DNA of 64,000 bases, taken from positions 280,551,930-280,615,929 of the forward strand of contig JARYHS010008074.1 of NCBI GenBank assembly GCA_031002005.1. Direction: 5' to 3'. This DNA comes from Vandiemenella viatica. Lineage: Eukaryota > Arthropoda > Insecta > Orthoptera > Morabidae. Positions within the stretch are counted from its first letter, which is position 1, and each line of letters opens with the position of its first letter. Positions 47,010-60,099 of this stretch are shown here, piece by piece. The notes under the pieces were generated by a model that saw only the letters and a list, made by a program, of their open reading frames with translations, did no database searches and had not been told where the DNA came from. A program made the position numbers and the translations under genes.

Positions 47010-47206
47010 GTCGCATTCCGGAGGACGTCGGTTCGAATCCTCCTCCAGCAATACAGATTTGGGTTTTCCATGGTTTCCCAAATCATTCCAGGCGAATGCC
47101 GGGACGCTTCATTCAAAAGGTCACGGCCGAATTCTATCCCATTCATCGTCTCCAGTTCCCATTCAGCCTATAAAGACCTGGACGAGGCGTAAAGACATAA
47201 AAAAAA
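47010..47206 (+). repeat. SINE family A, 5' truncated
   Basis: Starts within the head (CGCATTCCGGAGGACGTCGG, TTCGAATCCTCC). Full body with GGGTTTTCCATGGTTTCCC, and tail GACGAGGCGTAAAGAC followed by A-rich sequence. Confidence 0.85.
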
Positions 47207-48211
47207 TAATATCACACGTGTCTCACGTTTCAAGAGCGTCTAAAAATTGTGCCGAATTAAATCGGAGAACTTCTGATCTTCTATCATTCCCCAAAGCACG
47301 GAGCAACAATGTTGCTCGTGGTTGGAGTGGTATGTGTAATCCTTTTGTACCGTATAAACAAAACTGTCGTCCTCATCCTGTTTTTGAATTTTTCGAGGGT
47401 AGAATAAAAATAAAATTTAATTATTTATTAAACTTTCAGTTCTTTTCTCCGATTACCTTATTGATGAATTGAAATTTACTTAGTTGCATCTAACCCCGCC
47501 TGCCCCCTCCCCCCCAAAAAACAACACATTGATAGAGTTTCAAGCTTTAATATATTTTATATGTAAACAATAACGGCCAGTTGACACTCGCTTAGAATAA
47601 TTAATAGTGGCAACGTCGGTCCTGAGTACAATTATTATGAAGAACAGCCCCATAAAATATTTATGTGAAGTTAGACTAAGAGAATATAATTTAATTTAAT
47701 TTTCAGTTATGCCTACTCAAGTGTCAAAGTATGCTGAGTTTAATTATCAGTTTACGGTGATATTGTAATTATAAGGTTGTAGTGTAGTCACTAGAGCTTG
47801 TATTTGATATGACGTGACGCGGCAGTCGACCTTGACAGATTTACACGAGACGTGCTAAGCACTTGTGCCGACCGCCCCTGAACTACCAAACAGGCGAGAG
47901 TGAGGTCGGCTCGCTGCAGGCTTCACATACGTAACTATTTGCACCGACAACACAGAACAGAACGGCACCGTCATCGCCACAACACCTGCGTCCAAGTTGA
48001 ATCAAAATACACCAGCATTGCTTGTTATCGACTCCAACCAGAGTTACCATGGATTTTTGCTGTCCACTATTGGTTGTTATGGACATGATACTAAGTTTGT
48101 TCGGTTCTCAGCAACATAGATGGCAAGTTGGTTCTGTACCGGTTTGTGGCGAGGACACGCCACTATAGTCAAGAGTGTTTAAACACACTCAAGGGTTTTT
48201 TTTTTTTCCTA

Positions 48212-48445
48212 TGGCTTTTCACCTAGTCGACATCGAGGTCATTAGAGGCGGGATGGGATTGTGGACAAGGAACGGGAAGGAATTCGGTCACGGCCTTTTT
48301 AAGAAAAAATCCCAGCAATCGCCTGGAGTGATTTGGGGAAACCATGAAAAACCCCAAAACTGGATGCCCGGACGGGGATTCGAACCGGCGTCCTCTCGAA
48401 TGCGAGGCCAGAACGTTAACCGTTCACCCACCACTCTCGGTCACA
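48212..48445 (-). repeat. SINE family A, near full length
   Basis: Minus-strand head GAGAGTGGTGGGTGAACGGT and B box CGGTTCGAATCCCCG, body CATGGTTTCCCCAAATCACT, tail ATGTCGACTAGGTGAAAAGC. A T10 run on the plus strand (48190-48209) marks its A tail. Confidence 0.85.
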
Positions 48446-48965
48446 CGCAAGGTGTTAGGTACCTAAGAAATATAAAGAAACTTCAAGAATATTCATGATA
48501 AGAACGTTTAAATTCATAATGTTGACAGTCAGCATATTGTAATAATGTTATTAGTCCCGTGGTGGAGTAGCGCACAGCCGTCTTTCATTCCGCTGTCCGC
48601 AAATAAAATGCTTGTCTCAAGTTGTTGGAGTACGCACAGCTTAGGAGTCTGCACGCAGATTGTGGAATAGAAAGCGAGTTCAACAGATAATGAAGTTCCT
48701 TTCTAAGCCTTAAATTGTCATATCATTCGTTATACGTACCTTTCTATTCCTTTTCTTCAAAGAATGTCGAATTCTCTAAGTTATGTAAGTTATGTAAATC
48801 GTCAGTCGAAATTGTATATTTATCTCCTTCTACATAGTTGAATTTTCAAAAAAAAAAAAAAAGTTTCAGCGTATCTGCACATTTTTAAGTGAAATTCTCC
48901 TTTTATGAATGACTCATATGATACATATAAACAAATATTTTTAAAAAATGATTAAGTTAAAAGCT

Positions 48966-49110
48966 CCCCGACTGCCGACGCTTGTAGCGTAGGAACGAGC
49001 AAGCTGGCCTAACGTTGCAGGGGTCGCCTGTTCGAGTCCGGCCGAGGGCAGGTTAGTTTTTAACTAAGTGTTGTCTCTGTCCTGTTCTGTCCATGTTGGA
49101 GAGTAAACGA
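48966..49110 (+). repeat. tRNA-like SINE, C-type
   Basis: A-box-like GCTTGTAGCGTAGGAACGAG is followed by the B box CTGTTCGAGTCCGGCC, then GCAGGTTAGTTTTTAACTAAG. Similar B-box context to 5046 and 18832. Confidence 0.55.
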
Positions 49111-49194
49111 TAATGGCGATGATACAGTAGATATATGCTTGATGAAACAAAAACCTCTATGGCTAACGTGGCACAAAGAGATTTTTTTAATAAA

Positions 49195-49525
49195 AAAAGT
49201 GGTTGAGGTGCTTGCTTTCAAAAGTTTGTAGTCCACTCCCGGTTTCAAACCATGGCGGGATCAGGAATTTTTGAGAGCCGTGTTTGTCCACATTAGCTAC
49301 GCCAGGAGGTTCCGTGGTTTGCATTGCACGTTAAACTGCAGATTCCAGAGAAAAGGAACTGGGCGTCAACCTGTGACACAATGGTTTAGTATGCCTCCTT
49401 CGAGAGGATCCAAATCATCCGGGTTGTGCACTAAGTTTATGTTTCTGACGACAGATATATCATTAAAGAATATATCGTGGAGTTTATCAATCTTCTTTTC
49501 TTGCGTAAACCCTTGCTTTTAAAGG
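49195..49525 (+). repeat. SINE family B, diverged
   Basis: The head is degenerate (AAGTGGTTGAGGTGCTTGC, B box GGTTTCAAACC). The body GCTACGCCAGGAGGTTCCGTGG with CACGTTAAACTGCAG matches 3764 and 4150. Confidence 0.7.
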
Positions 49526-52500
49526 TTATTACAAAACCGTTTCACCAAAAGTATTAATCTCGCTTCTAAAAAATGATATCATGTGCAGTATAACAGTTTT
49601 GTCGATGGTTCATTTTTAAATAAATTAATGATATATTGATAGCTTGTGATCGCGTAGATCTGTATAAGAAACGTTTTTATTGAAATACATTCCGTCAGAC
49701 AAAGGTTGACAATAGTAAAAAAATTAACTTTCCTGTCCACACCTGTCGTCGTTATAAATGTTCGTAATAACCAGCCAGACTGACAGAAACAAGCAGCTGT
49801 GACGAGCGCTACCACTGTGAGTTAATGTCTGTGTACCCAATTAAATCACACCTGTAGCCGCGCTCGCGTACACTCGGTTTTTGTTCCTGCACGACGCGTC
49901 CGGCTCACGTGGTATGGTAATAATGAGGCTCAGAAATCTCCCGTCTAATGAGCTGAGGCACCCCGCAACAGGTTAGATATCGTGGGAACGAAACAGGAGT
50001 CCACAAATATACGACGTGTGTGGCTGTACAACGGAGCTCATTCGTTTTTTGGCATACTCTCCTGGACTTGTTTACTCGCAGACGCTCCTGATTACAAGCA
50101 TTTACAACATATCGACGGTTATCACGTATGCCGCTACAAATGCTTCATATGTGGTAATGCATAAACTAAATTAATAATTTTCCAAACTCTAAGAGGACGA
50201 TGGTTCGAATCCCAGTCCGGCCATCGAGATGTTTATTTGCTTGCACACTATTTTCATTCGTCCGAAAAGATTCATGTATATCAAGCTTCATTAATTCGGT
50301 TAAGAAATTGCATTACTACATTACTGAACAACGCTATATTATGTTAGATACTCACATTTGATTCAATTGCGAAGTGAATGGATGTACTTTTTGCTCGAAA
50401 CGCCAGATACTTTAACTCCACAGATTCAGCCTTTTATACAAATATCAAAAGTGAATATAATATTATCGTAAACACAGGACTAAAGCCGTTGGCCAAAGAC
50501 ATTATCCAGAGATCGTACTTAAAGAAAATCTCTGTTATTTTTACGGCTATCTATGGCGTTTAAAAATGCTATATCCCGAATTAAATGAAAGAATACTTTA
50601 GTGCGCAAAATAGTTATTATTGTAAAAGTTATCCTATTGCTTTCATTAAAGGCTATGGTCAGAGACATTGTAATAGTGTGTTCAGTGTGAAGTATGCAAC
50701 ATCTAATCCTTCCATCTTTGGGATTTGTCATCATAGGTTCAGAATTTCATTTAATGATCTTGCGCTATTTAACGTTGAAACATAAGACATACCAGACAAC
50801 TGAATTGAGATTCTAAGATTTAAAACGGTGAAAACCCCATTGAAATCTGCTCCGTAGTTTCCGAGTTTATATTAGACCTATATATCCGGTTTTAGTTTTA
50901 TGGATAAATAAATTAGAGATTATAACGAATTCCTGCCAAGTGTGAAGGTCATTCAAGAATAATCATGTTATACCTGGATTCATTACATTGAAGAAATGAG
51001 CCAATGCACTAAATACAACTCAAAATTGAAAGCTGAAAAATTCTCGCCGGTGAAATTATACCTTAGACATGTGTGTATGTGTGGAGGGATGGGGGAGGGA
51101 GGATGAAGATTTAAGTGGACCTGTGTATTTAATTTTGATTATGATTACGCAAACGTTAAGTTCTCAGAAATCCACACCTGGCCGCATAATGTCAACCGAG
51201 AGCAGGCAGAGACGCAGTTGATCTGGATACCATCGCCATACGTGTCGCAGTGAGACAACACTGGAGCAGTTAAGACTCTTTGCAAACCGTGGGTGTTGGG
51301 AAATTGCTGCATATTAATAGCGGCCTGGTGCGCGATACGTTCCTAAATATGCGGCCCGCTCACGTGGGAAGCCGTCTGGCAGTGTCATTCCCCTACAGCC
51401 AGCCGTCAGCCGTTGCCTTAGGCCTAGCGTGTAATCAGTATGTGGGTCCTGCTGATTCCTACGCGACAGCCTAATAGAATTTTTAGAAATTAGACACGGT
51501 TCTCCGGCGAGTGAGGCAGAGAACATGGAGGAATGGCGTTTATTCTCCGCTTTCAGTTTAACCATTCAGCACGTTTTGTTTTTCATAATATACGCTAGAA
51601 ATATTTTTTTTCTTTGTATTTGAAGTTTTTCTTCAGCATGATGGTGAAGATGTTGGAACTGAAATGAGTTACCACTGAATGAACTATTACAATTTTACAC
51701 CACCCCTTTAGAAAAATGTTTATTATTTCTATATTTTTATGTATTAATATAGGATAATGAAGTTAACGTTTCGTAAGGTCACAAAATTTTAATTTTGCAG
51801 ATATTGGTATTCTGTGTTACGTGAATTCCATGAAACATTTTAACAATTTTCAGATTAATCCGAGTGTACCTTTCTTGTAGTCGTGTCACTTTATCGTGAA
51901 CTTTAATGATAAGAATTACGCGAAATTAAACGTCTCATATCACTGATAAGAGGTGGTAGCGACAGTATATTTTGGCAATTTTCTTTCTAACATCATTCAT
52001 TCTGCTTATTTAGCAAGGCCTACGTACTTAAAATCTACATGAAATTAGACAGTAAAGAGCACGTAAAAAAAAAAAAAAAAAAAAAACATAGAAGTATGGT
52101 TTCCAACTGCTCTCCACGGCAGCAAATACATCGAATTATTATTCCATTCGAAGCCAATAGAGTAACATCTAATCTTCGCAAATTCCATATTGCTGTGACA
52201 CTTCTTTGTGTTGTGAAATTCCAGACCCATATCTAAAGCTATCATTTAAAATATAAAACAATTCAACATCGAATTCCAAATTCCATCTTCATCTTGTGAT
52301 CTGGATTACAATACTAAATTTTGAGAGATTCGGAGAGCTTTACCTTCTAGTTTACTGGACACGAAAGATGCGAAATTTATTCGGAATATGCTTTCCTAGA
52401 TGTAGGGGTAATGTACGCGTAATGTGCTTCTTGTAAAGAAGAAAAATGCAATATCATCATTGTTTAAACGAACTGTGGAAGACAGAAATGCTTATTTAGT

Positions 52501-52608
52501 CTAAGATGTTCTATCTATGCAACTGCTTTGTTTTAGTTTTTGTTGTTCGAAGTCTATTTCGCGTTCTGAAGGGGAAAATATATGTTTAGCACCAAAAACC
52601 TGAAACAG
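49526..52608. other. No gene recognised
   Basis: AT-rich sequence with GC-richer patches at 49850-49970 and 51170-51480, and an A-run at 52066-52086. A 40-bp SINE family A-like B-box fragment lies at 50190-50230 (GATGGTTCGAATCCCAGTCC). No supportable exon of the ligand gene. Confidence 0.45.
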
Positions 52609-52611
52609 TTA

Positions 52612-53049
52612 GGGAGCATCCATAAATTACGTTAGGTGTTTCTCGGATTTCCGGACACAACGCCCCCCGCCCCCCCGCCCCCCGCCCTATAGCCCCCCCG
52701 TCCCATAGCCCCCCCGCCCTCTGGTGGGACTTCATGAGATCTGGTCCGGGGGGTTCTTTGTTGAGGTCTGGTTCGTGAGACCCCCCCACTAGAAATCACC
52801 CCCGCAACTTTTTGAGACCTTTTCACACTTACAAAGCCGGTTAAACCCCTACGTCCCCACTTTTCTACGAAATACCCCCTTAAAATTGACTTTCGCGTCA
52901 TTTGTAGACCTTTTTTTTTTAGCTTTACACTCCAACAAGAATTTTGAAACCTCACGTGAGAATTCTGTTGACCCCTCCCCGTCCCCCTTGGCGATACTTC
53001 GCCGGACCCCCTCCCCCTATTTCACCTCACGTAATTAATGGAAGTCCCC
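52612..53049 (-). mobile_element. G-rich MITE, complete (438 bp), flanked by TTA
   Basis: Ends are GGGAGCATCCATAAATTACG and, reversed, GGGGACTTCCATTAATTACG. Direct TTA flanks both sides (52609-52611 and 53050-53052). Internally it has long C runs on the plus strand (G runs on minus) at 52660-52720. A TTA duplication with inverted ends suits PIF/Harbinger-like or ISL2EU-like elements; I cannot choose between them. It is the same family as 1-288 and shares termini with 6599-6945. Confidence 0.8.
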
Positions 53050-53939
53050 TTATCTGATGTTTGCACTGATGACGTGTACATCAGATTTCTTGTCGACTGC
53101 CACGTATTGTACAATACGAATATTCAGTCCGTAGTCTCCGTAAGTATGGGTGATCTTCTCATTCATCTTGCGTGCTGGTGGTTCGAATCCGAGCGAAACT
53201 GCGGTAATTTTATTTAACACTGCGTTTATCCGTGACACACAGATACCAGACAACGAGAAGTGTTAATATACGGAATAATGCAAATGTTTGAACTTATCTT
53301 CAAATGTCATCTCCATGAAAATAAAATTGAAAAATAAGATCTTCGTTTGTATCTTTTATTGTGAAGCCGCTTCATTTAAGTATTGCTTTTAGATACAGAA
53401 ACTCAAAGATACCTGTGGATTTTTAACGAAGAGATATGTCAGCTAGTGACGGTAATGTTGTGTAACAGACGTAATTTTCATCTTTTGGAACTTGGACTGC
53501 ACTGTAGGAGAGGTATTTCTGCAGAATTTCTAACCAGCAAATTGTGTAGTAAACGCCTGTAATAAATCGCAGAACTCTTCACATTGCATAAGAACGGAGA
53601 CTTGCATTTGAAATGAGGGTGTTGGATCATCCGTACAGTGAGGACGTAAAACTTTTTCGTCGTGTTAATACCTTTTTGTAGAATGGCTTGAATAGGCCGG
53701 TACTATGTTTCACCTTGCCACTGTTTTAATGTTAGATTACAAACAACCACTCATCTTATCAACAGTGCTTATTGCAGTCAGAAGCCAAGGAATCTTCGCA
53801 TTAAGACGTAAAACGGCTGCATTAAGCAGTATAACGACACCATAATCTGCTGATCGAAAACCCTTTCTTTTCATTTTCCCTGTTTGTTCAAGGGACTAAT
53901 GGCTGGATTACGGTTCGTAAACATCAGGTTTAACAAAAG

Positions 53940-54170
53940 AAATGACTCATAAGATATTGTATTGGCTTTACGGCTAATCCGACGCTGTTGTCTTTGAAGG
54001 CGGCAGAGGAGGCGTAACGAATGAGTGAGTTCGGCGACGGCCTTGTGAAGGAACCATCACTCACATGGAATGATTTCAGGAATCCATAAAAAACCGAAAT
54101 CTGAAAGGTCGGATCCTGCAATCGAGCTTGCGTTCTCCGCAATACCAGACACGAGCGTTAATCGCTAACT
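53940..54170 (-). repeat. SINE family A, old and diverged
   Basis: Reverse copy recognised from AAATCATTCCATGTGAGTG, GGTTTTTTATGGATTCC and CCTTCACAAGGCCGTCGCC in family order. Head boxes are degraded. Confidence 0.6.
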
Positions 54171-54179
54171 AGTCGGGTA

Positions 54180-56110
54180 CTGAGATACATCTCCAGATAA
54201 TGTTAAGATTCAATTCCCAAATGCAGAAAAGAACATTTAAAGCAGTAAGAAGTTCCTTAGTATGTCATGTTACGAATAAAACACCACTTGTTTCAGAATT
54301 TCCCATACAACCAGCATAAAGATTATCGGCCGTCTACCTCAGACACTTCTTTAGGAAGATCTCAGTATAGGTAGACATATTAGTTACAATTGAAATACCT
54401 ATTCCGAATATATCTTAAATCTGTGGTAAGGAGATAAGTTTTAACATATTCTTTGTTCAAAAATAATATGGAGCAAGCAGCTTGAACTTCCGTATTCTCC
54501 AGTATTATCCCTTGACTTTGACTCAATATCGACGGTTTTTTGGGCTCTTTTATAGTTTGATCCATTTACAGACACTTATCGTTCACCATACATCCTCACC
54601 GTATTTTAATCAAAATCTTTTACAAGTTTCTCATTGTTTCGCGTTTATCCTCGCAAGTAATTAGTAATCATGCTTTGCTCCACTATTTGCTAGTTGAATT
54701 CACTGCTACATGTTTCACAAATACCGGTTACTGATCTACTAAAATCTCTGGCAGTATTGCCAGCTTCGCCATTTCTTTCTGTTATTACGAGATAAATTCA
54801 AAATAACTTCAAATCTGATCTATCTGTTTAATTAATTTGTATTCTTAACAAAATGGAGTAACTTCTGAATTCAAGAAGAATGTTTCCCTCGTGATCAATT
54901 CCAATTAGAGAGAATTCGTCAATCCTATACACGTGTCCCAGGGACATAAGGCCTTCATCGTTAGGGTCGGCTACTGGTCTTCTACGATAGTAAAAAACGT
55001 GTATAAAGAAACCTGAAATAAAGGACTTCGTTATATAAATAAGAAAATTAGTTACACTGTGATCAGTTTTGAATTAATTTCCTTCCACTTTATCAAAGGT
55101 AAAGGTCTTCCTTTTATTTTGACTTCAATCATGAATTTACAATCAACACAGTTCTATGCACTATATTTTAGTTTAATTTACACATTTCATTAATTCATTA
55201 AAAGTACAACCCAATAGTAAAATTTTTAATATCTGCCTTTCTCTTCTCCATTTGTCACGCGTCCTTTTCAAGCCCTACACTCTTTCTGTCTCTGTCGCTA
55301 ACCAATGAATCTCCTCTAGACTGCCCGGCACTTTGCTTTGCCTCTCACGATCGCCATACATACTGCTGCCTACTTGAAAACATTTAACACGAAAAACTGA
55401 TCCAATACGACTGTTAGCTTACACATCGAATGAGAGTACTAATAGGCTTGGAAACTTCGTACACCAGTCCTGAGTGAGGCGAGAGGACGGGACGGGATGC
55501 TGGGTTAGTTAGAGGCTGATTTGCATGAGGACCCGATTAACATGTGGGCCGAGCCGTGACGGCAGTCGGTCAGTCTCGTTTCTTACACGTGCAGCTCGAC
55601 CCACTGAATCTATAATCTCCAACACCAAGGATTACACCACTTCTCAAAACAATTATCATACATAATAACAAATCAGCCTTTTCCGTCAAATTGTATGAAA
55701 ATCGACTATATTAAATACTTTATTCGATTCAGAAATCCGTTTCTCCATTCAACATAATAATATACCAAGTGAGCTAGAGTTAGGATGACTCCTGGTTGTC
55801 GTTCACTTGTTAGGGTCCTGGAAAGCATAAACGGTTAACCGTTATTCCTAGTAGTAGGTTATTTCATGTTAAAGCCCCTTTTAAATTCCTCTGATTTTTT
55901 TTTCTATTCTTTTCATGCACACACATATTCCAACCTTATTTCAAAACTATTTCTCTCTATCTCATCCGACCATCATTGTCCATTTTTCTATCGCTTTTTT
56001 TATCAGACATTTTCTCCTTATTCGAGCCGAATTCCAGTTCATATTTTCTTCTAATCTAGGTAAGCATTGTTCTTTCTTTCGTTACTTTTTATTTTGGCTT
56101 GAGCTCTACG
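54180..56110. other. No gene recognised
   Basis: AT-rich; a GC-richer patch at 55455-55590 is unassigned. Confidence 0.45.
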
Positions 56111-56114
56111 GCTG

Positions 56115-56275
56115 GTTGAAGTTTAGGTCACTAGAGTCTGCAAAGGATTATGTAACAGGCAGGAAATCATGCCGGCGTTTGTCTGATTTGATTTCAAAGA
56201 GCTTTGGTAAACTGAAATCTGGATAGCTTGAGCGGAGATCGCATCTTCGACTCCCCAAACGCCAGGCCTATTCAA
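56115..56275 (-). repeat. Probable SINE family A remnant
   Basis: Remnants of the family body (CAGATTTCAGTTTACCAAAG) and B box (GGGAGTCGAAGATGCG) in the correct order, heavily diverged. Confidence 0.4.
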
Positions 56276-56279
56276 CTGC

Positions 56280-59140
56280 TCCTGTCATTACAACTTCCTT
56301 CAAACTCAATTCTTTCATTTCACTTCATCAAATTCCCTGCACGTTCTTATTTCTAGAGTACGAAATACTCACACTAAAAACATCCGGTACTGCCTGTATC
56401 CATCGGTCTTCGAATCGAAAAGCTTTTCAATGGGGTTGAAGGGAATATTAAAACCTCCTAAAACAAGATGGTACGTCACATTCTTCGAGAAACGATCAAA
56501 CCAGTCATGAGTAAAAGCAAAATAGAACTAAGAGTAAATAAGTAAATTACGGTTTTACAGTCTTATTTTGGGATCTTTGATATCGTCGTATGGCTTCTAT
56601 TTTAGTTAAAAAAAGCCTGATTGACAGAACAAACAAGCAAACGTTTCGAATGGAGGATCTGAATTTTGTTGCAGAGAATTTAGTTTCTGTGACACAGAAA
56701 TATGCTCACTGTACGACAGTATGGAGGATAGCCATACACTAATGCTTGTGTTTAAAGTAAATCGTAAACACATTATTTCTGATATGTTAATTGTGAGAAG
56801 CTTCGTTTATTACTTTATAGAAACAATTTAGGAATCTTTGGGTATTTCTAATGATCCATTGGTCATTACATATCCCCAACTCGTTTAAGAGTATAACATA
56901 AAAGCAAGAAATTTGAGTAAAATCGTGCTTTCCCTGTTGGTCTCTTGCGACAGTTCTATTAAATGATAGATTCGATTTTATTTCAAATCTAGCAAACAAC
57001 GATATAAGAAAAAAAATTGTGAGGAGAACGAAAATGTGTCCGCACTGTCATAACCTGGAGAACTTGTTTGATAGTTATAATGCAGCAAGAATACAGACAC
57101 ATATATTAACACAGAAGTTCCTGCACCAAAGGTTTAAAATACGCCCCGGTGAGCATATGCAAAAAATAAGGGACTTGTGTGAAGCAGTTAATGCGTATGC
57201 GCCGTCACGTTATCTCACGCAGGACGACTGGCCGCAGACGTTAGCGGAGTGCAGAAGGCGATAGCGTGCGGCTGCGGCGTGTCAACACGGTGTGTGCTGA
57301 CGCAGCCAGCTTCCCACAACACGCGTCCCACTGCTGAGGCCTCCACATGCCGCAGTTGCTGCTTCTCATTCGGCCATTAACATTAACAAGAACCATTGTT
57401 TTCTGCCTATTGTGCCAAGTTATTCACATATGAGGTGAACTAATATACGTGGCATCAATATAACTACGCTATTTTATATCCCTGAAAGACGTTTTTACTA
57501 CATTCTGTGTGTGAGTGTCTGTATGCGGAGAGTCCCCACAACGCCTCCGTGTCTCGCTCAGGTAACTCGGACAAACAGTTGAAGGCAGCATAGTCCTGCA
57601 GATCAAACATCCTGCTTCCAAGAATTTCTGGTTGAATTGCAAATCATATTTAATCATATTCAAATGAAGTAAACGATTAAATTATAACATGACATTTCGT
57701 TTTTCTTTTATGCTCTATGCTTAAAAAATTTAGGTAAGCGGATGTTGGAGATTGTTGTCGACACCTTTGTTCCAACATATTCAAATTTTACTGGAAACCG
57801 CTACTTACTATCAGTAACACAGGATAGCAAAATTTTATGTTACATACTGTGATCTATTCATTATGCTGAATGCACCTCGATGAGTGTTTGACAGGCTTCA
57901 GTGGAGGACGAATTGAAACGTCCACAAGTAACATATAATGCTTCTCAGAGATCGGTTATTATAATCAACCATGATATGAGGCATAATATCATATTTTCAA
58001 TTAAGCCAGCTTATCACATTGCAGGCTGGATAACTAGTTGAGAACAGTTTCTCTAATTATTTCTGTTAGCCATCGCATTTCTTCTCAAACGTAGTTGGAA
58101 TCATTTGAAATGAGTATTATTCAGGGAAAAAAGGTTTATAAAAGGGTTCTCTGAAACTTTCTTGAAAGTTTATTATCATCAAACTTTTTATTTTCCATTA
58201 ATTGGAGCTTTATACGTAATAACTGAAATATTTCAGAAGATTTGATTTATTACATTTTCTATACCACTTAAAAAATCATCAAAAATTCTTCATACAGACA
58301 TGCGGAGAAGACAATAAGACAACGTTTTTTGTGTTAGGTTTATCTCTGCCTCCCGTTTCATGTACACAATTTGTCAGACATTTTACTGTTGTCGTAAGTA
58401 GCATCTATCACGATACGAACTGTATATTATATCGCGGAGTATTTTAAGGGGCGAGATATTAATTTAATACTGCGACACGAAATAGACTACTGATATGTCA
58501 TTACTTTCGCAGAGTAACTTTAGAAAAACGTTTTTCGCTATGCAACAGCAGTAATAGTGTTATTTAAGTGGAACAGGGAAAGTTATATTTTTATTATTGC
58601 CATTACTGTAGAAAAGTAAAAAATAAGACAACTAATAAAAAGAAAAATCAGTTAGATATCACAATTTCGCGCCCAACTTGAGCTTCACTACAAAATGTAA
58701 GCTGCACCTTCCTCTTTCCTGACTAGGTACTGCAAGCAGGCGATGATTTTTACCATACAGGCAATGCCTATAAAAAAAAAAAAAAAACACGTACATTTAC
58801 TTTCCCCAGACATGATAGCACAGTAAATTTCTCCTTAAAAATTTCAGTGTCAATAAAATCTTTATAGTTATTTTTAAAAATGTATCTCACTGCATAAGCG
58901 TAAACGGTCAGATTTTAGTGAACATTAAAATTAAGACATAAATAATAAAATTTGAGTATTGAGATTTTTGTAATTCACTTTTGAACTCCATCATTTACGT
59001 CCTTCTACTCTAGACCTAAACCAATACCATCAAATTTACAGTTGTAGTTCACATAATACCTGACCAAATGCTCACTCATTGATTTCTTTCTTAAGAAACA
59101 GTCAATCGGAAGTTTTGTTGTTTTACTAGATATTAGTAGT
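56280..59140. other. No gene recognised
   Basis: AT-rich except 57170-57360, which is GC-rich and open on both strands. No ligand-family motif was found in either. Confidence 0.45.
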
Positions 59141-59144
59141 CAAA

Positions 59145-59296
59145 CTTTCGGTTCATTGATGTCATTAGTGTTGGGAGAGGATACGGGGCAACGAACAGGA
59201 AGGAAATCGGCGTTCTGAAGGATCCACCTCTGCATTCTGGGTGACCTGACAGAAGATCAAACCACGTCTTGCCGATTGTCACGTCAGAACATTAGC
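59145..59296 (-). repeat. SINE family A remnant, head-to-head with the next copy
   Basis: Reverse-oriented fragment (GATTTCCTTCCTGTTCGTTG, CCCGTATCC, then degraded head) directly adjoining the plus-oriented copy at 59297. Confidence 0.6.
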
Positions 59297-59570
59297 GACC
59301 GAGCATGGTGTGTGAGTGGTAACGCTCTCGCCTCGCATTCGGGAGGACGCGGATTCGAATCCCCGTCCGGGCGTCCAGATTTGGCTTATTACTCCTCCTT
59401 CTAGAAGACCCAAATAACTTTCCTATTATGGAATTATTGTTTCTAAAATGCGAGATGGTTCCTTTGAAAGACTATCGCCGAATTCCTTCATATTCATTGC
59501 CCCCAGTCCATCCCATCCTCTGAAGACCTCGATGTTGACGAGGCGTAAGGCCCGAAACAAAAAAAGGACA
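59297..59570 (+). repeat. SINE family A with expanded middle
   Basis: Head ACCGAGCATGGTGTGTGAGT with B box GCGGATTCGAATCCCCG; tail CGATGTTGACGAGGCGTAAG then A7. About 30 extra bases lie in the body around 59390-59440 compared with 3198-3446. Confidence 0.85.
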
Positions 59571-59894
59571 TCACCGCGCACCCTCCTTGCTGTGTAACAA
59601 AATGATCACCGAAGCTACTGCAGTCGAGTAAGTACTCTTATTACTGATGTAAAATTTTGAATGAATAATTGATATCTTTTAGTATACCTGTTTCATCACT
59701 GAGTCGTCTTCTGATGTTGTAGTGCTATGCTTACCCTTTTATTATTAGCTCGATGTTGTTTTAAGGAAATAATTTTTAATATATAATTTAATTACTACTC
59801 TAATGCTGTATAACACTAAGAAATGTGAGCGCTTAAAACGTAACTTACTCCATAACCGGGAAGATAGGTGGAATCTAAAACACGATCTACCCAA

Positions 59895-60030
59895 GCACAA
59901 CTCATATGATCAACAATCCCATGAAAACTGCTTGCTAAGCCTGAATTCGAAACGGGTACCCTTAATTCTTGGAGACAAGTGCCATATGCACTGAGCTACC
60001 ATGGCGATAACAATTTCCTCAACAATTCTA
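59895..60030 (-). repeat. tRNA-like SINE, separate family
   Basis: Minus strand: GCCATGGTAGCTCAGTGCAT, then CACTTGTCTCCAAGAATTAA, then B box CCCGTTTCGAATTCAGG. A and B boxes are spaced as in tRNA. Body unlike A, B or C. Confidence 0.6.
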
Positions 60031-60099
60031 ACAGCCAGAAGCCGAAGGATGCAAGGGACTAGAATTAACCGCGAGGTAGTGGTATAGCACAAAGAAAAA

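Noticed and set aside
57019..57264. 81-codon plus-strand frame with CPHCHNLENLF
   Set aside because: A single CxxC is not enough for a zinc finger, and the same bases are open on the other strand.
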